Source of the DNA: an uncultured Treponema sp.
GTDB taxonomy: Bacteria; Spirochaetota; Spirochaetia; Treponematales; Treponemataceae
DNA: 19,594 bases
Direction: 5' to 3'
NCBI GenBank assembly: GCA_934699065.1
Contig: CAKUWD010000026.1
Span: 1-19,594, forward strand
In this document: positions 7,677 to 14,669 of the stretch, piece by piece
Layout: each line of letters starts with the position of its first letter
How positions within the stretch are numbered: position 1 is the first letter of the stretch
Position numbers and translations under genes: made by a program
Notes under the pieces: generated by a model
Seen by the model: the letters and a program-made list of their open reading frames with translations, nothing else
Told to the model about the DNA's origin: nothing
Database searches by the model: none

Positions 7677-7820
7677 GTTATAGGTGTCAGGTTCTAGGTT
7701 TTAGGGAAGTAGGGGGAAGGCTCCCCCTCGCTTCAAACCTACGGTTTTCCGCTACCCCTTCTAACGGGGGATGCCCCCGTAACGCCCCCACCTAGAACCT
7801 AGAACCTAAAACCTGATACA
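7675..7820. repeat. Palindromic intergenic element with inverted heptad-repeat ends
   Basis: The left end has four tandem AGGTNNN heptads (AGGTTAT, AGGTGTC, AGGTTCT, AGGTTTT; 7675-7702). The right end has AGAACCT, AGAACCT and AAAACCT (7794-7814), whose reverse complement is the same heptad series. Between them lies a G/C-rich core with three small hairpins: GGGGG/CCCCC (7712-7727), AACC/GGTT (7736-7746) and ACGGGGG-ATG-CCCCCGT (7764-7780). It codes for nothing visible and differs in composition from its neighbours, so it reads as a small mobile or MITE-like element between the LolA-like and barrel genes. Confidence 0.65.
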
Positions 7821-7834
7821 CATGGAGTTATAAT

Positions 7835-9184
7835 ATGAAACGAAAAGTAATATTTTTATTTCTTTCAATTTCTTTGTTTGCAGGAATTCTCTCTGCTCAG
7901 AGCGATGACGAACTTTTTGGTGGCAGTGACGATGATTTGTTTGCTGATGACAGTATTGTGGAAGTCAAAGACGTATCTGCAAAAAGTGATTTGAGTAAAG
8001 GTGTAATTTTTGATACTGGCAGCATCAAAGTTGGTGGGAGCCTTTCTGCCGGAATTACAACAAATACCGTTTTGTATTCTCCGGAAGAAAATGATTTGGG
8101 CAAGAATATTTATGCTTCAACACTTAAGCCTGATTTAAGTGCAATGCTTTCTGTAGATGCTCGCCCAACAGAAACACTTCGTATTTATACAAAGTTTGGA
8201 TTTGCATATCCATTCCAGAATAAAGCAACTGCCAATGGAAATTCTATTGTTATTGCTGACTGGTTTAAACTCAAGGAATTATTTACAGATTTTTCTCTGA
8301 AGGATACAGCCTTCTTCCGCTTTGGAATTCATACAGTTACCTGGGGAACAGGTTATTTCTTCAGTCCGGTATCAGACATGATTAACACAAGTTCAATTGA
8401 TCCTGAAAATCCGGAAAAGCAGGTAGATGGAGCTCTGAACCTTAGAACTCAGATTGTATTTCCAAACAGCCAGAATTGTTTATGGTTTTATGTAATTCCT
8501 TCTACAAACTTTACAAATCAAACTGCAGAAAGCTATATGCGGGAAACTGCCCTTGCCGGTAAATTTGACCTTTTAATCGGAAACTGGGAATTTGGAATTG
8601 GTGGATTTTATAAATATCAGAATGCACCAAAGGCAATGCTTACTGCAACAGGAAGTTTGAGAAAAATCGGCTTCTTTGGTGAATTTGTTTACAGTTATGG
8701 CTCTGCCAGTGAATGGGCAAGAAATAACAACTGGGATGATAAAACAAGTATTATTCAGGCTACAGCAGGTTTCAGCTACATGTGGAAAGAACCTCAAATT
8801 ACTCTTGCCGCTCAGTATTACTTTAATGGGAATGATAAGGACCCTGCAGCTTACGTAATTGGTGGTCATAATATTGCAGCTTTGTTGAGTTTTGGAAAAC
8901 TCTTTAACAACAAAGATTTTACTGCAAGTATTTTTGCAATAGGAAATTTCGGAAGAAAAGAAATGACTGCCGCAGAAAGAGAAATGCTTAAACTTTCTGG
9001 AGCGACAGACGAAATGTTAGCTGCTGTCAGTGGTACTGCTCTTACAAGTACTGCAATGCTTTATTATTCACCAATTAAAGAATTAAAGGTAGGTCTTGGA
9101 CCAAGCATTACTTTTAAGACATTCGAAACTAATCCTACTATTTCTTTGAAACTCTCTGCTACACTTGGTGGTGGTAAGTTCTAA
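7835..9184 (+). CDS. Predicted outer-membrane beta-barrel protein with acidic N-terminal motif
   Basis: I do not recognise a named family with certainty. The 449-residue product has a signal peptide (about 1-21, MKRKVIFLFLSISLFAGILSA, then Q). The mature N-terminus is an acidic/aromatic stretch at 23-40 (DDELFGGSDDDLFADDSI). The remainder is Gly/aromatic-rich alternating sequence typical of beta strands, for example FRFGIHTVTWGTGYFFSPV and WEFGIGGFYKYQ, and it ends LKLSATLGGGKF with the terminal Phe typical of outer-membrane barrels. As the last gene of the ABC/LolA operon it is a candidate outer-membrane receptor or conduit for what the transporter exports. GGAG lies about 7 bp before the ATG. 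Barrel topology is inferred from composition, and a porin acting independently of the transporter is the alternative. Confidence 0.75.
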   Translation: MKRKVIFLFLSISLFAGILSAQSDDELFGGSDDDLFADDSIVEVKDVSAKSDLSKGVIFDTGSIKVGGSLSAGITTNTVLYSPEENDLGKNIYASTLKPDLSAMLSVDARPTETLRIYTKFGFAYPFQNKATANGNSIVIADWFKLKELFTDFSLKDTAFFRFGIHTVTWGTGYFFSPVSDMINTSSIDPENPEKQVDGALNLRTQIVFPNSQNCLWFYVIPSTNFTNQTAESYMRETALAGKFDLLIGNWEFGIGGFYKYQNAPKAMLTATGSLRKIGFFGEFVYSYGSASEWARNNNWDDKTSIIQATAGFSYMWKEPQITLAAQYYFNGNDKDPAAYVIGGHNIAALLSFGKLFNNKDFTASIFAIGNFGRKEMTAAEREMLKLSGATDEMLAAVSGTALTSTAMLYYSPIKELKVGLGPSITFKTFETNPTISLKLSATLGGGKF

Positions 9185-9190
9185 TTATAT

Positions 9191-9263
9191 AAAAGGATGT
9201 TTAATAAGTAGAATGGATGCTGGAACAAGTTCAGCATGACAGGTCACTTTTAAACATCCTTTT
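9191..9263 (+). terminator. Intrinsic terminator of the ABC operon, with a repeat in its loop
   Basis: AAAAGGATGTTTAA (9191-9204) pairs perfectly over 14 bp with TTAAACATCCTTTT (9250-9263), followed by more T residues. The 45-nt loop contains a complete dispersed palindrome (9217-9237). It stands 7 bp after the barrel gene's stop codon and before the converging glycosyltransferase gene. The opposite strand has only a short T run, so it should work mainly for the + strand. Confidence 0.8.
9215..9240. repeat. Dispersed palindrome, GAACTTGTTTC-core family (copy 2)
   Basis: ATGCTGGA (9217-9224) pairs with TTCAGCAT (9230-9237), including one G-T pair, around the loop ACAAG. Read on the - strand it is ATGCTGAACTTGTTCCAGCAT, with the same loop core as copy 1 (GAACTTGTT) but a different stem. 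The flanking GATG and GACA extend the resemblance to widespread REP-like elements. Confidence 0.65.
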
Positions 9264-9268
9264 TTATT

Positions 9269-10393
9269 TTAAAATTTTGGAACTATTTTCTTTTTTGTTT
9301 CTTCTACAATTTTGGAGAACTCTGAAACAAAGCGCTCTTCGCTGAAGGTTTTTGCATGCGCTGTAATTTCAGCTTCATTGAACTTTCCTGCTGCGTGTAA
9401 TTCTTCAAAACGACCGATGGCTTCTTCCAGTGACTCAACAGTCTGATTAGCGAAGAAAACTCCGGTTTTTCCATCGACTACCGTCTCACAAGCACCACCC
9501 CGTCCAAACGCAATTACAGGTGCGCCGCAGGCCTGTGCTTCAACCGGCGCTAAACCGAAATCTTCTTCTGCACAGAAAATCATTCCTTTACAACGCTGGA
9601 GGTTATTTCGCAGAACCTCATCGCTGGCACGGCCAAGGAAGGTAATATTGCTGTGACCGGCTGCCATAGCGCGGAGCTTTTTTTCTTCGCTGCCGCCGCC
9701 GATTACTACGAGCTTCTTGCCGAGGTTTATTGCGGCCTGCACAGCAAGATCAATTCTCTTATATGGAACAAGGCGTGAAAAAGCTACATAAAAATCTTCG
9801 CGGGGGAGAGGAGGCTCTGCAGCATAAAAACGGTTAATATTCACCGGAGAATAAATAACTGTTGCTTCGCGGTTCCAGAACTTCTGGATTCTTCTTGCAA
9901 TGTAGGCTGAGTTTGCAACAATTGTGTCTATGCGCTGTGCAGAAACATAATCCCACAAACGGATTTTAGGCATCCATTTATCCATAAAGAAGCGTGTAAG
10001 TTTTCCGCTGCGTTTTTTATAATCAAAATATAAATCCCAGGCATAGCGCATTGGTGTATGAATATATGCTACCTGAGGAATATGAGGAGGAACTATAACT
10101 CCCTTGGCACAACTTGAACTTGAACAGAGAACAAGGTCATAACCTGTAAGATCAAAACTTTCAAAAGCCTTTGGCATAAAGGAAAGCAGTTTCGTGTAAA
10201 TCTTTGTAGCACCCGGAATTTTCTGAAGTTTTGAAGTATAGATTTTGCTTCCTTCAAAGTGACCTTTCATTTTTTTCTTGTCATATACCAGTGTGTAAAT
10301 ATCTGCCTGGGGATACATTCTGAGCCACAGTTCTACGAAGGTTTCGGCGCCGCCGTAGTTTGTGAGCCAGTCATGAACAATAGCTACTTTCAT
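9269..10393 (-). CDS. GT4-family glycosyltransferase (last gene of the heptose cluster)
   Basis: This 374-residue cytoplasmic or membrane-associated retaining glycosyltransferase has the GT-B fold and belongs to family GT4. The N-terminal acceptor half begins MKVAIVHDWLTNYGGAE with the glycine loop and includes YIHTPMRYAWD (110-120). The C-terminal donor half has FSRLVPYKRID (205-215, with the conserved Arg and Lys that bind the donor phosphates) and the EX7E motif EDFGLAPVE (277-285). It overlaps the upstream fused hddC-gmhB gene by four bases (ATGA) and is the last gene of that operon. The likely job is adding a sugar, possibly the GDP-heptose made by its neighbours, to a lipid-linked or surface glycan. 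Most GT4 enzymes close to it in motif use GDP-mannose-like donors, but donor and acceptor cannot be read from sequence. Confidence 0.88.
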   Translation of the reverse strand: MKVAIVHDWLTNYGGAETFVELWLRMYPQADIYTLVYDKKKMKGHFEGSKIYTSKLQKIPGATKIYTKLLSFMPKAFESFDLTGYDLVLCSSSSCAKGVIVPPHIPQVAYIHTPMRYAWDLYFDYKKRSGKLTRFFMDKWMPKIRLWDYVSAQRIDTIVANSAYIARRIQKFWNREATVIYSPVNINRFYAAEPPLPREDFYVAFSRLVPYKRIDLAVQAAINLGKKLVVIGGGSEEKKLRAMAAGHSNITFLGRASDEVLRNNLQRCKGMIFCAEEDFGLAPVEAQACGAPVIAFGRGGACETVVDGKTGVFFANQTVESLEEAIGRFEELHAAGKFNEAEITAHAKTFSEERFVSEFSKIVEETKKKIVPKF

Positions 10394-11703
10394 TTACTGT
10401 CTCCTGAAATATATTCTTTTACAAAATCGCTAAGTGTGTATTTATCATTTACAAGAATGCTTGCTTTACAGCCGGCATTTTTTCCGCAGTCTGTATCACG
10501 GGAAGAGTCGCCAACCATAAAAGATTGAGAAATATCAATGTTAAAATCTTTTTGAGCCTGTTCGATTAAACCTGTAGCTGGCTTTCGGCAATTACACTTT
10601 CCTTTATAGGCAATCCGTTCTCCTTCAAAGCCAGAATCCGGATGATGAGGACAATAATAAAGTGCATCAATATATGCACCATCTTTTCCAAGTTCTGTTT
10701 CAAGCTTGTCGTGAATCTGCTGAAGAGTTTCAAAGCTGCATTCACCGCGGGCGATAACCGGCTGGTTAGTAATTACAATTGCAAGGTAGCCTGATTTATT
10801 GATTGCTTTTACAGCTTCAGTTACGCCGTCAATAAGTTCAAGCTGCTCTGGGCTTGTTATAAAACCTCTGTCTTTGTTCAGAGTTCCGTCGCGGTCAAGG
10901 AATACTGCCTTCTGTTTTTGTGAAAGATTTTTTGCAGAAATACGACCACACTGTAAATCTTTTTCTGTCTCATAATAGCGGTCTGGAGTTCCCATATCTT
11001 TTATGTATTCCGGGGTGTCGTAAGCAAAAATCTTTCCGGTTGGAATTGCAGGTTTAAGAACATCGCGGTCCAGGTCTATTTTGTCTGGAGTTTCTGGATG
11101 ACGTGGCTTGTAATTCTTTTTTGTGTATTCAAGAAGTTCCGGCGAAATAATTTCGATTCCGGCATTTACGCGGTTTTTGTAATAAAGCCGTTCATCTTCT
11201 TTTGCCAGCCATTTTGCAACACGTTTGCTATCACGAGGGAGTTCGCCTTCTTTTTCTGGAGGCAGGATTTCTGTAACCAGAAGGGAAGAATCATAAGGGT
11301 GGCCATTAGGATGTGCCATAAGACTTGCCCAGGCTTTATGTGATTTATGGAATTCAATAAAACGGGCAAAGTCCAGATTGAACATTGTGTCGCCGCAGAG
11401 CAGAAGAAAATCTTCTGAGAGTCCTTCCATCTTAAAGAGTGCACCTGCGGTTCCCAAAGGATGGTCTTCATTGAAGTAAGAAATCTTTACGCCGAACTTA
11501 GAACCATCGCCAAAGTATTCCTGAATCTTATGTCCAAGGTGACCTGTTACCAGAGTGATGTCAGTAATTCCAGAATTCAGAAGATTTTCAATCTGATGCT
11601 GGAGAATTGGTTTTCCGCATATTTCAATCATTGGTTTTGGAACGTCGCTTCTAACACTTGCGATTCTAGTTCCAAGCCCGCCGGCCATAATTACAGCTTT
11701 CAT
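10390..11703 (-). CDS. hddC-gmhB: Fused heptose-1-phosphate guanylyltransferase and heptose-1,7-bisphosphate 7-phosphatase (HddC-GmhB)
   Basis: One uninterrupted 437-residue frame joins two enzymes of GDP-heptose synthesis. Residues 1-250 are a nucleotidyltransferase with the signature AGGLGTRI (7-14), VPKPM (21-25) for nucleotide binding and LLCGDTMF (101-108) for the metal Asp. It matches HddC-type enzymes that make GDP-D-glycero-alpha-D-manno-heptose. Residues 264-435 are a HAD phosphatase of the GmhB type: catalytic DRDGTLN (270-276), TNQP (312-315), the zinc ligands Cys351, His353, Cys370 and Cys372 (CPHHP then CNCRKP), and GDSSRDTD (398-405). A short linker at 251-263 joins them. The fusion puts consecutive steps, 7-dephosphorylation then guanylylation, on one chain. 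A ribosome site AAGGA precedes the ATG. The donor nucleotide is assigned from hddA next door. Confidence 0.9.
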   Translation of the reverse strand: MKAVIMAGGLGTRIASVRSDVPKPMIEICGKPILQHQIENLLNSGITDITLVTGHLGHKIQEYFGDGSKFGVKISYFNEDHPLGTAGALFKMEGLSEDFLLLCGDTMFNLDFARFIEFHKSHKAWASLMAHPNGHPYDSSLLVTEILPPEKEGELPRDSKRVAKWLAKEDERLYYKNRVNAGIEIISPELLEYTKKNYKPRHPETPDKIDLDRDVLKPAIPTGKIFAYDTPEYIKDMGTPDRYYETEKDLQCGRISAKNLSQKQKAVFLDRDGTLNKDRGFITSPEQLELIDGVTEAVKAINKSGYLAIVITNQPVIARGECSFETLQQIHDKLETELGKDGAYIDALYYCPHHPDSGFEGERIAYKGKCNCRKPATGLIEQAQKDFNIDISQSFMVGDSSRDTDCGKNAGCKASILVNDKYTLSDFVKEYISGDSK

Positions 11704-11716
11704 TGTGAGTCCTTAT

Positions 11717-12349
11717 TTATTCTTTCCAGAAGTATTCTTCGATTGTGAGACAAAGTGCATGGTAAACAGGAAGATGAAGTTCCTGAATCTTAAAAGTTTC
11801 TGACTGCGGTACTACGATTGAGATGTCGGCAAGCCCTTTAAGCTTTCCACCGTTTTTACCTGTAAGTGCAATTGTCTTAAGTTTTTTTGCTTTTGCAACT
11901 ACGGTAGCATAAACTATATCAGCAGAATTTCCGCTTGTAGAAATACCAAGGAAAACATCATTTTCATTTCCGTAGCCGTTTACCTGCTGTGCAAACATTA
12001 CATTGCCATCTACATCATTAAGACTTGCTGTCATAAGTGCAGAATTGTTTGTGAGTGCAATAGCTGGCAGGGAGCCTTGAAGTTTATCAGAAAGATAGGC
12101 TCCTGTATCGCCGTCAATCTTTTTGAGTTCTTCGATAAATGATGCATCTGGAGTTCTCTTTTTTACGAAAGATTTTAAGAGTTCTCCGGTGATGTGGTCG
12201 CTGTCTGCTGCGCTTCCACCGTTTCCGGCTGCAATCAGTTTTCCACCTTTTTTGTATGATTCAATTATTGCTTCTGCTGCTGCACGAATATCTTTTTCGC
12301 AAACAGAAAGTGAAGGGTATCGTTCAATAAGTTCTGCTATGTAATCCAT
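11717..12349 (-). CDS. gmhA: Sedoheptulose-7-phosphate isomerase
   Basis: GmhA converts sedoheptulose 7-phosphate to D-glycero-D-manno-heptose 7-phosphate, the first committed step of bacterial heptose synthesis. The 210-residue protein has a SIS domain. AGNGGSAADSDHITGELLKSF (41-61) carries the phosphate loop, His52 and the catalytic-position Glu56. LGISTSGNSADIVYA (134-148) is the second phosphate-binding loop, and IQELHLPVYHALC (188-200) contains His192, matching the conserved catalytic His region. A strong AGGAG lies 8 bp before the ATG. The gene is 29 bp after hddA and 13 bp before hddC-gmhB, so it is firmly within the operon. An insert around 62-92 (KKRTPDASF through LSDKL) lies near the active site and occurs in many GmhA proteins. 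Confidence 0.93.
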   Translation of the reverse strand: MDYIAELIERYPSLSVCEKDIRAAAEAIIESYKKGGKLIAAGNGGSAADSDHITGELLKSFVKKRTPDASFIEELKKIDGDTGAYLSDKLQGSLPAIALTNNSALMTASLNDVDGNVMFAQQVNGYGNENDVFLGISTSGNSADIVYATVVAKAKKLKTIALTGKNGGKLKGLADISIVVPQSETFKIQELHLPVYHALCLTIEEYFWKE

Positions 12350-12378
12350 AAAAATCTCCTGTATTTAAAATTATTAAA

Positions 12379-13377
12379 TTATTTTTCAACATAAGTTTCA
12401 GGACTATAATGAATAACTTTTGTTCCATCATTTTCAAAACTGAATGGAACATACATCTGTCCTGCAAGAGCTTTTTTAACATCAGCCTGTTTGTCTTTTG
12501 GAACGTAGAAAAGAAGGAAGCCTCCGCCTCCTGCTCCAAGAAGCTTTCCACCAAGGGCTCCGGCTTTTTTTGCTCTTTCGTATTGTTCGTCTATTGAGTC
12601 TGTACTGATTCCGCTTGAAATACCGCGTTTAAGCTGCCAGGTATAGTCCAGAAGTTTACCGAACTCATCCAGAGATGTGTTTTTATCTGTAAGGATTTTT
12701 TCGGCATCATCAACAAGCTTGTACATTTCAATCAGCTGCTGAGTTTTGTCTTTCATAGATTTTTCAGTTCCCTTCTGAATGTCAGATGAGAAGCGTGAGA
12801 AACCTGTAAAGAAAAGCATAAGGTGTTCATTCAAAAGTTTTTTTCTTTCAGGATTAATTATTACCGGATGTACTGTGTAACCGTCTGCAGAAAAGTTTAT
12901 TCTGTTCATGCCACCAAAACTTGCGGCAATCTGATCCTGAATACCACCGGCTTCTTTACAGAGGGTACGTTCAAGATATATTGCATCATCGGCAAGCTTG
13001 CGTTTGTCGGCATATTGACCTTTGAGAGCATAGAAAGCAGACAGCATACCTACTGCAAAAGATGAACTGGTACCAAGTCCACTGCGGGCAGGAAGGTCAC
13101 TTTCGTAGGTAAGTCTTATATCATGCATATCAAGCCATTCCATTGCATTGCGGATGGCCGGGTGCTGCATTTCAGAAAGATTATTAATCTTTTCTTCTCT
13201 TGAATATGTGACGTGGGTTTTGTAATCAAAGAAAGGTGGGAGATGGCGAACTGTTACGTAACAGTATTTATCAAAGGTTGTAGAAATAACAGCTCCTCCG
13301 TGCTCGTTATAAAAGCCGGAAAAATCTGTACCACCGCCAAAGAAACTCATTCTGAATGGGGTTTGTGTAATAATCAT
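12379..13377 (-). CDS. hddA: D-glycero-alpha-D-manno-heptose-7-phosphate kinase
   Basis: HddA phosphorylates heptose 7-phosphate at C1 with alpha stereochemistry, committing the pathway to GDP-heptose rather than ADP-heptose. The 332-residue protein is a GHMP kinase. It opens with TPFRMSFFGGGTDFSGFY (6-23, sugar-binding), has the GHMP ATP loop DLPARSGLGTSSSFAVG (94-110) and ends with a glycine-rich GAGGGGFLLF motif. GGAVISTTFDKYCYVTV (27-43) is closely HddA-like. No ribosome site is visible. The ATG is only 8 nt from a predicted -10 box, so the mRNA may be leaderless. The start is secure because the conserved fold begins at residue 2. It heads the run hddA-gmhA-hddC/gmhB-GT4. Fucokinase-type GHMP enzymes are the main alternative, but the neighbours make heptose far more likely. 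Confidence 0.9.
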   Translation of the reverse strand: MIITQTPFRMSFFGGGTDFSGFYNEHGGAVISTTFDKYCYVTVRHLPPFFDYKTHVTYSREEKINNLSEMQHPAIRNAMEWLDMHDIRLTYESDLPARSGLGTSSSFAVGMLSAFYALKGQYADKRKLADDAIYLERTLCKEAGGIQDQIAASFGGMNRINFSADGYTVHPVIINPERKKLLNEHLMLFFTGFSRFSSDIQKGTEKSMKDKTQQLIEMYKLVDDAEKILTDKNTSLDEFGKLLDYTWQLKRGISSGISTDSIDEQYERAKKAGALGGKLLGAGGGGFLLFYVPKDKQADVKKALAGQMYVPFSFENDGTKVIHYSPETYVEK

Positions 13378-13385
13378 AATACTTT

Positions 13386-13414
13386 ACTATATATTTTAAA
13401 GAATTGATTTTCAA
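13386..13414 (-). promoter_or_regulatory. Promoter of the heptose operon (leaderless hddA)
   Basis: On the - strand TTGAAA (13414-13409) is followed after 17 bp by TATAGT (13391-13386). The expected start of transcription is about 13380-13377, essentially at the hddA ATG (13377). No Shine-Dalgarno sequence lies between the -10 box and the ATG (AAAGTATT), whereas gmhA and hddC-gmhB have clear ones. Confidence 0.6.
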
Positions 13415-13424
13415 TAATATATAG
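13387..13424. repeat. Nested inverted repeats over the hddA promoter
   Basis: CTATATATT (13387-13395) and AATATATAG (13416-13424) form a perfect 9-bp inverted repeat. Inside it ATTGA (13403-13407) and TCAAT (13411-13415) form a second one around TTT. The outer arms cover the -10 box and the region just upstream of -35. This could be an operator for the heptose genes or the 3' hairpin of the upstream GT4 message. The A/T-rich composition lowers confidence. Confidence 0.4.
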
Positions 13425-13432
13425 AAAAAAAC

Positions 13433-14518
13433 TTAAAGTATGTTCTTAACCACACTTGCAATGAGATTTGCTGTCTTTTCCCAGCTGTAAAAGGCTAAAA
13501 TTTCCTTTGGGTCGGAAACCGGTTGCTTCAGAAGCTCGTCCAGATTGATTTCTGCGTTGTATGGGTCTATATAATGGGCGCTGTCCTTATAAATTTCAGG
13601 TAAACTTGCGGCATTTGAACAGATTGCAGGGGCACCCATAGACATTGCTTCAAGTGGTGGAAGACCAAAACCTTCGTAGAGAGAAGGGAATAGAAAAGCC
13701 TTGCAGTTTTTCATAAGACGTTTTGCCTGTTCATCACTTACATAGCCGAGGTAATGAAGATTCTTTGGAAGATCTGCTTCTGTAAAATTTACAGCATGCT
13801 TTTTAAAATCCAGGTGACCGGCAACAGCAAAAGTTGCCTGCGGATTAAATGCGGCTGCTTTTTTTATCCATTCAAAGTTTTTATTTTTAGCGAGGGTTGC
13901 CATGCAGTAATAAAAATCTTTTTGATGAAGGAAAGGAAAATCTTTTTCTATAGGTTCATCGGGAATGTTTCCATTAAAATGCTGCCAACCGCTGTAAACA
14001 ACGGTTATTTTTTCTTTAGGAATTTTATAAACTTCAGAAATCTGATTTCGGCTGAATTCGCTTACTGTAAGTACTGCAAGAGTTTTCTTTGCGCAGGCTC
14101 TCTGCTGAATCAAATGCCATATTCTGATTATTTTATGCTTCGCTGTAGTAACAAATTCCGGATTTACTTTATACGAAATGTCGTGAAGGGCTGCAATTCC
14201 TTTTGGGGCAAAAAATGGAACGGCATTACAAAAATGAAGTCCAAGTGCATTATTCTTTCTGATAAATTTTGCAAGATGAATCTGTTCCCAGCGGATTCCC
14301 TTTGATTTTCCAACGGTAATGATTTCAATATTTTTCAAATCCGGGAGAGCTGAATTTTTTACGGCAGGAGAAATTGCCAGATAAACTTTTAATCCGAATT
14401 GAGAGGCTTGTTCATCAAGCTTTTTTGTAACTTCCCAGGCAAAGCGCTGAACGCCTGTTATTTTCTGTTCCAGAAATTTTCCATTGATTACGATACAAGA
14501 AAATGTTTTTTTCTGCAT
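13433..14518 (-). CDS. GT4-family glycosyltransferase (first gene of the glycan cluster)
   Basis: This is a retaining GT-B glycosyltransferase of family GT4. I chose the ATG at 14518 (361 residues, MQKKTFSC) because AAGAGGAT sits 5-12 bp upstream. A longer form from 14539 has no ribosome site. The N-terminal half has INGKFLEQKITGVQRFAWEV (11-30), a variant of the family glycine loop, and ALHDISYKVNPEF (110-122). The C-terminal half has LAKNKNFEW (209-217, donor phosphate Lys) and the EX7E motif in FPSLYEGFGLPPLEAMSMG (277-295, Glu282 and Glu290). The overall pattern resembles mannosyl/rhamnosyl transferases of O-antigen-type clusters. It lies upstream of hddA on the same strand with a 55-bp gap that contains a new promoter. 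Donor and acceptor are unknown. Confidence 0.85.
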   Translation of the reverse strand: MQKKTFSCIVINGKFLEQKITGVQRFAWEVTKKLDEQASQFGLKVYLAISPAVKNSALPDLKNIEIITVGKSKGIRWEQIHLAKFIRKNNALGLHFCNAVPFFAPKGIAALHDISYKVNPEFVTTAKHKIIRIWHLIQQRACAKKTLAVLTVSEFSRNQISEVYKIPKEKITVVYSGWQHFNGNIPDEPIEKDFPFLHQKDFYYCMATLAKNKNFEWIKKAAAFNPQATFAVAGHLDFKKHAVNFTEADLPKNLHYLGYVSDEQAKRLMKNCKAFLFPSLYEGFGLPPLEAMSMGAPAICSNAASLPEIYKDSAHYIDPYNAEINLDELLKQPVSDPKEILAFYSWEKTANLIASVVKNIL

Positions 14519-14589
14519 ATTTATCCTCTTAGTCTTCATAGAAAATTTACCATATTATCTGGGCGGTATCAAGGCAGGCTGTTCAGTGA

Positions 14590-14618
14590 TTGAAAATTGT
14601 ACGTATTACTTCTATAAT
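14590..14618 (+). promoter_or_regulatory. Promoter of ackA
   Basis: TTGAAA (14590-14595) and a perfect TATAAT (14613-14618) are separated by exactly 17 bp, so transcription should begin near 14625. That gives a leader of about 110 nt before the ackA ATG at 14737. It is the strongest promoter match in this part of the window, as expected for a central fermentation enzyme. Confidence 0.75.
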
Positions 14619-14649
14619 TATATCATTCTTTTGAGTGCTTGCCTGCCAG

Positions 14650-14669
14650 AGCGATAATATCGGCTTTTT
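14650..14669 (+). promoter_or_regulatory. Small hairpin with U-run in the ackA leader
   Basis: AGCGAT (14650-14655) can pair with ATCGGCT (14659-14665, one bulged G) around AAT, and is followed directly by five T residues. It lies about 25 nt into the predicted leader. The rest of the leader (to 14736) is C-rich (CCCACCGACAGACTCCCACC) and unlike the coding DNA. This may be a weak attenuator. I see no known riboswitch. Confidence 0.25.

Noticed and set aside
7675..7820. CRISPR-like array from the heptad repeats
   Set aside because: The repeats are 7 bp, directly adjacent, without unique spacers and in inverted orientation at the two ends.
7829..7834. TATAAT directly before the barrel gene
   Set aside because: It touches the ATG, so a transcript from it would begin inside the coding region; it is better explained as A/T-rich spacing after the GGAG ribosome site.
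10390..11703. Possible frameshift or assembly error joining hddC and gmhB
   Set aside because: The frame is continuous with intact motifs in both domains, a plausible linker, and no leftover ribosome site at the junction.
13754..14305. 183-codon open frame on the + strand
   Set aside because: It is antisense to the GT4 gene, has a Cys/Phe/Lys-heavy composition, and shows no ribosome site or recognisable domain.
14519..14539. Longer start for the - strand GT4 gene
   Set aside because: No Shine-Dalgarno precedes 14539, while AAGAGGAT is well placed for the ATG at 14518.
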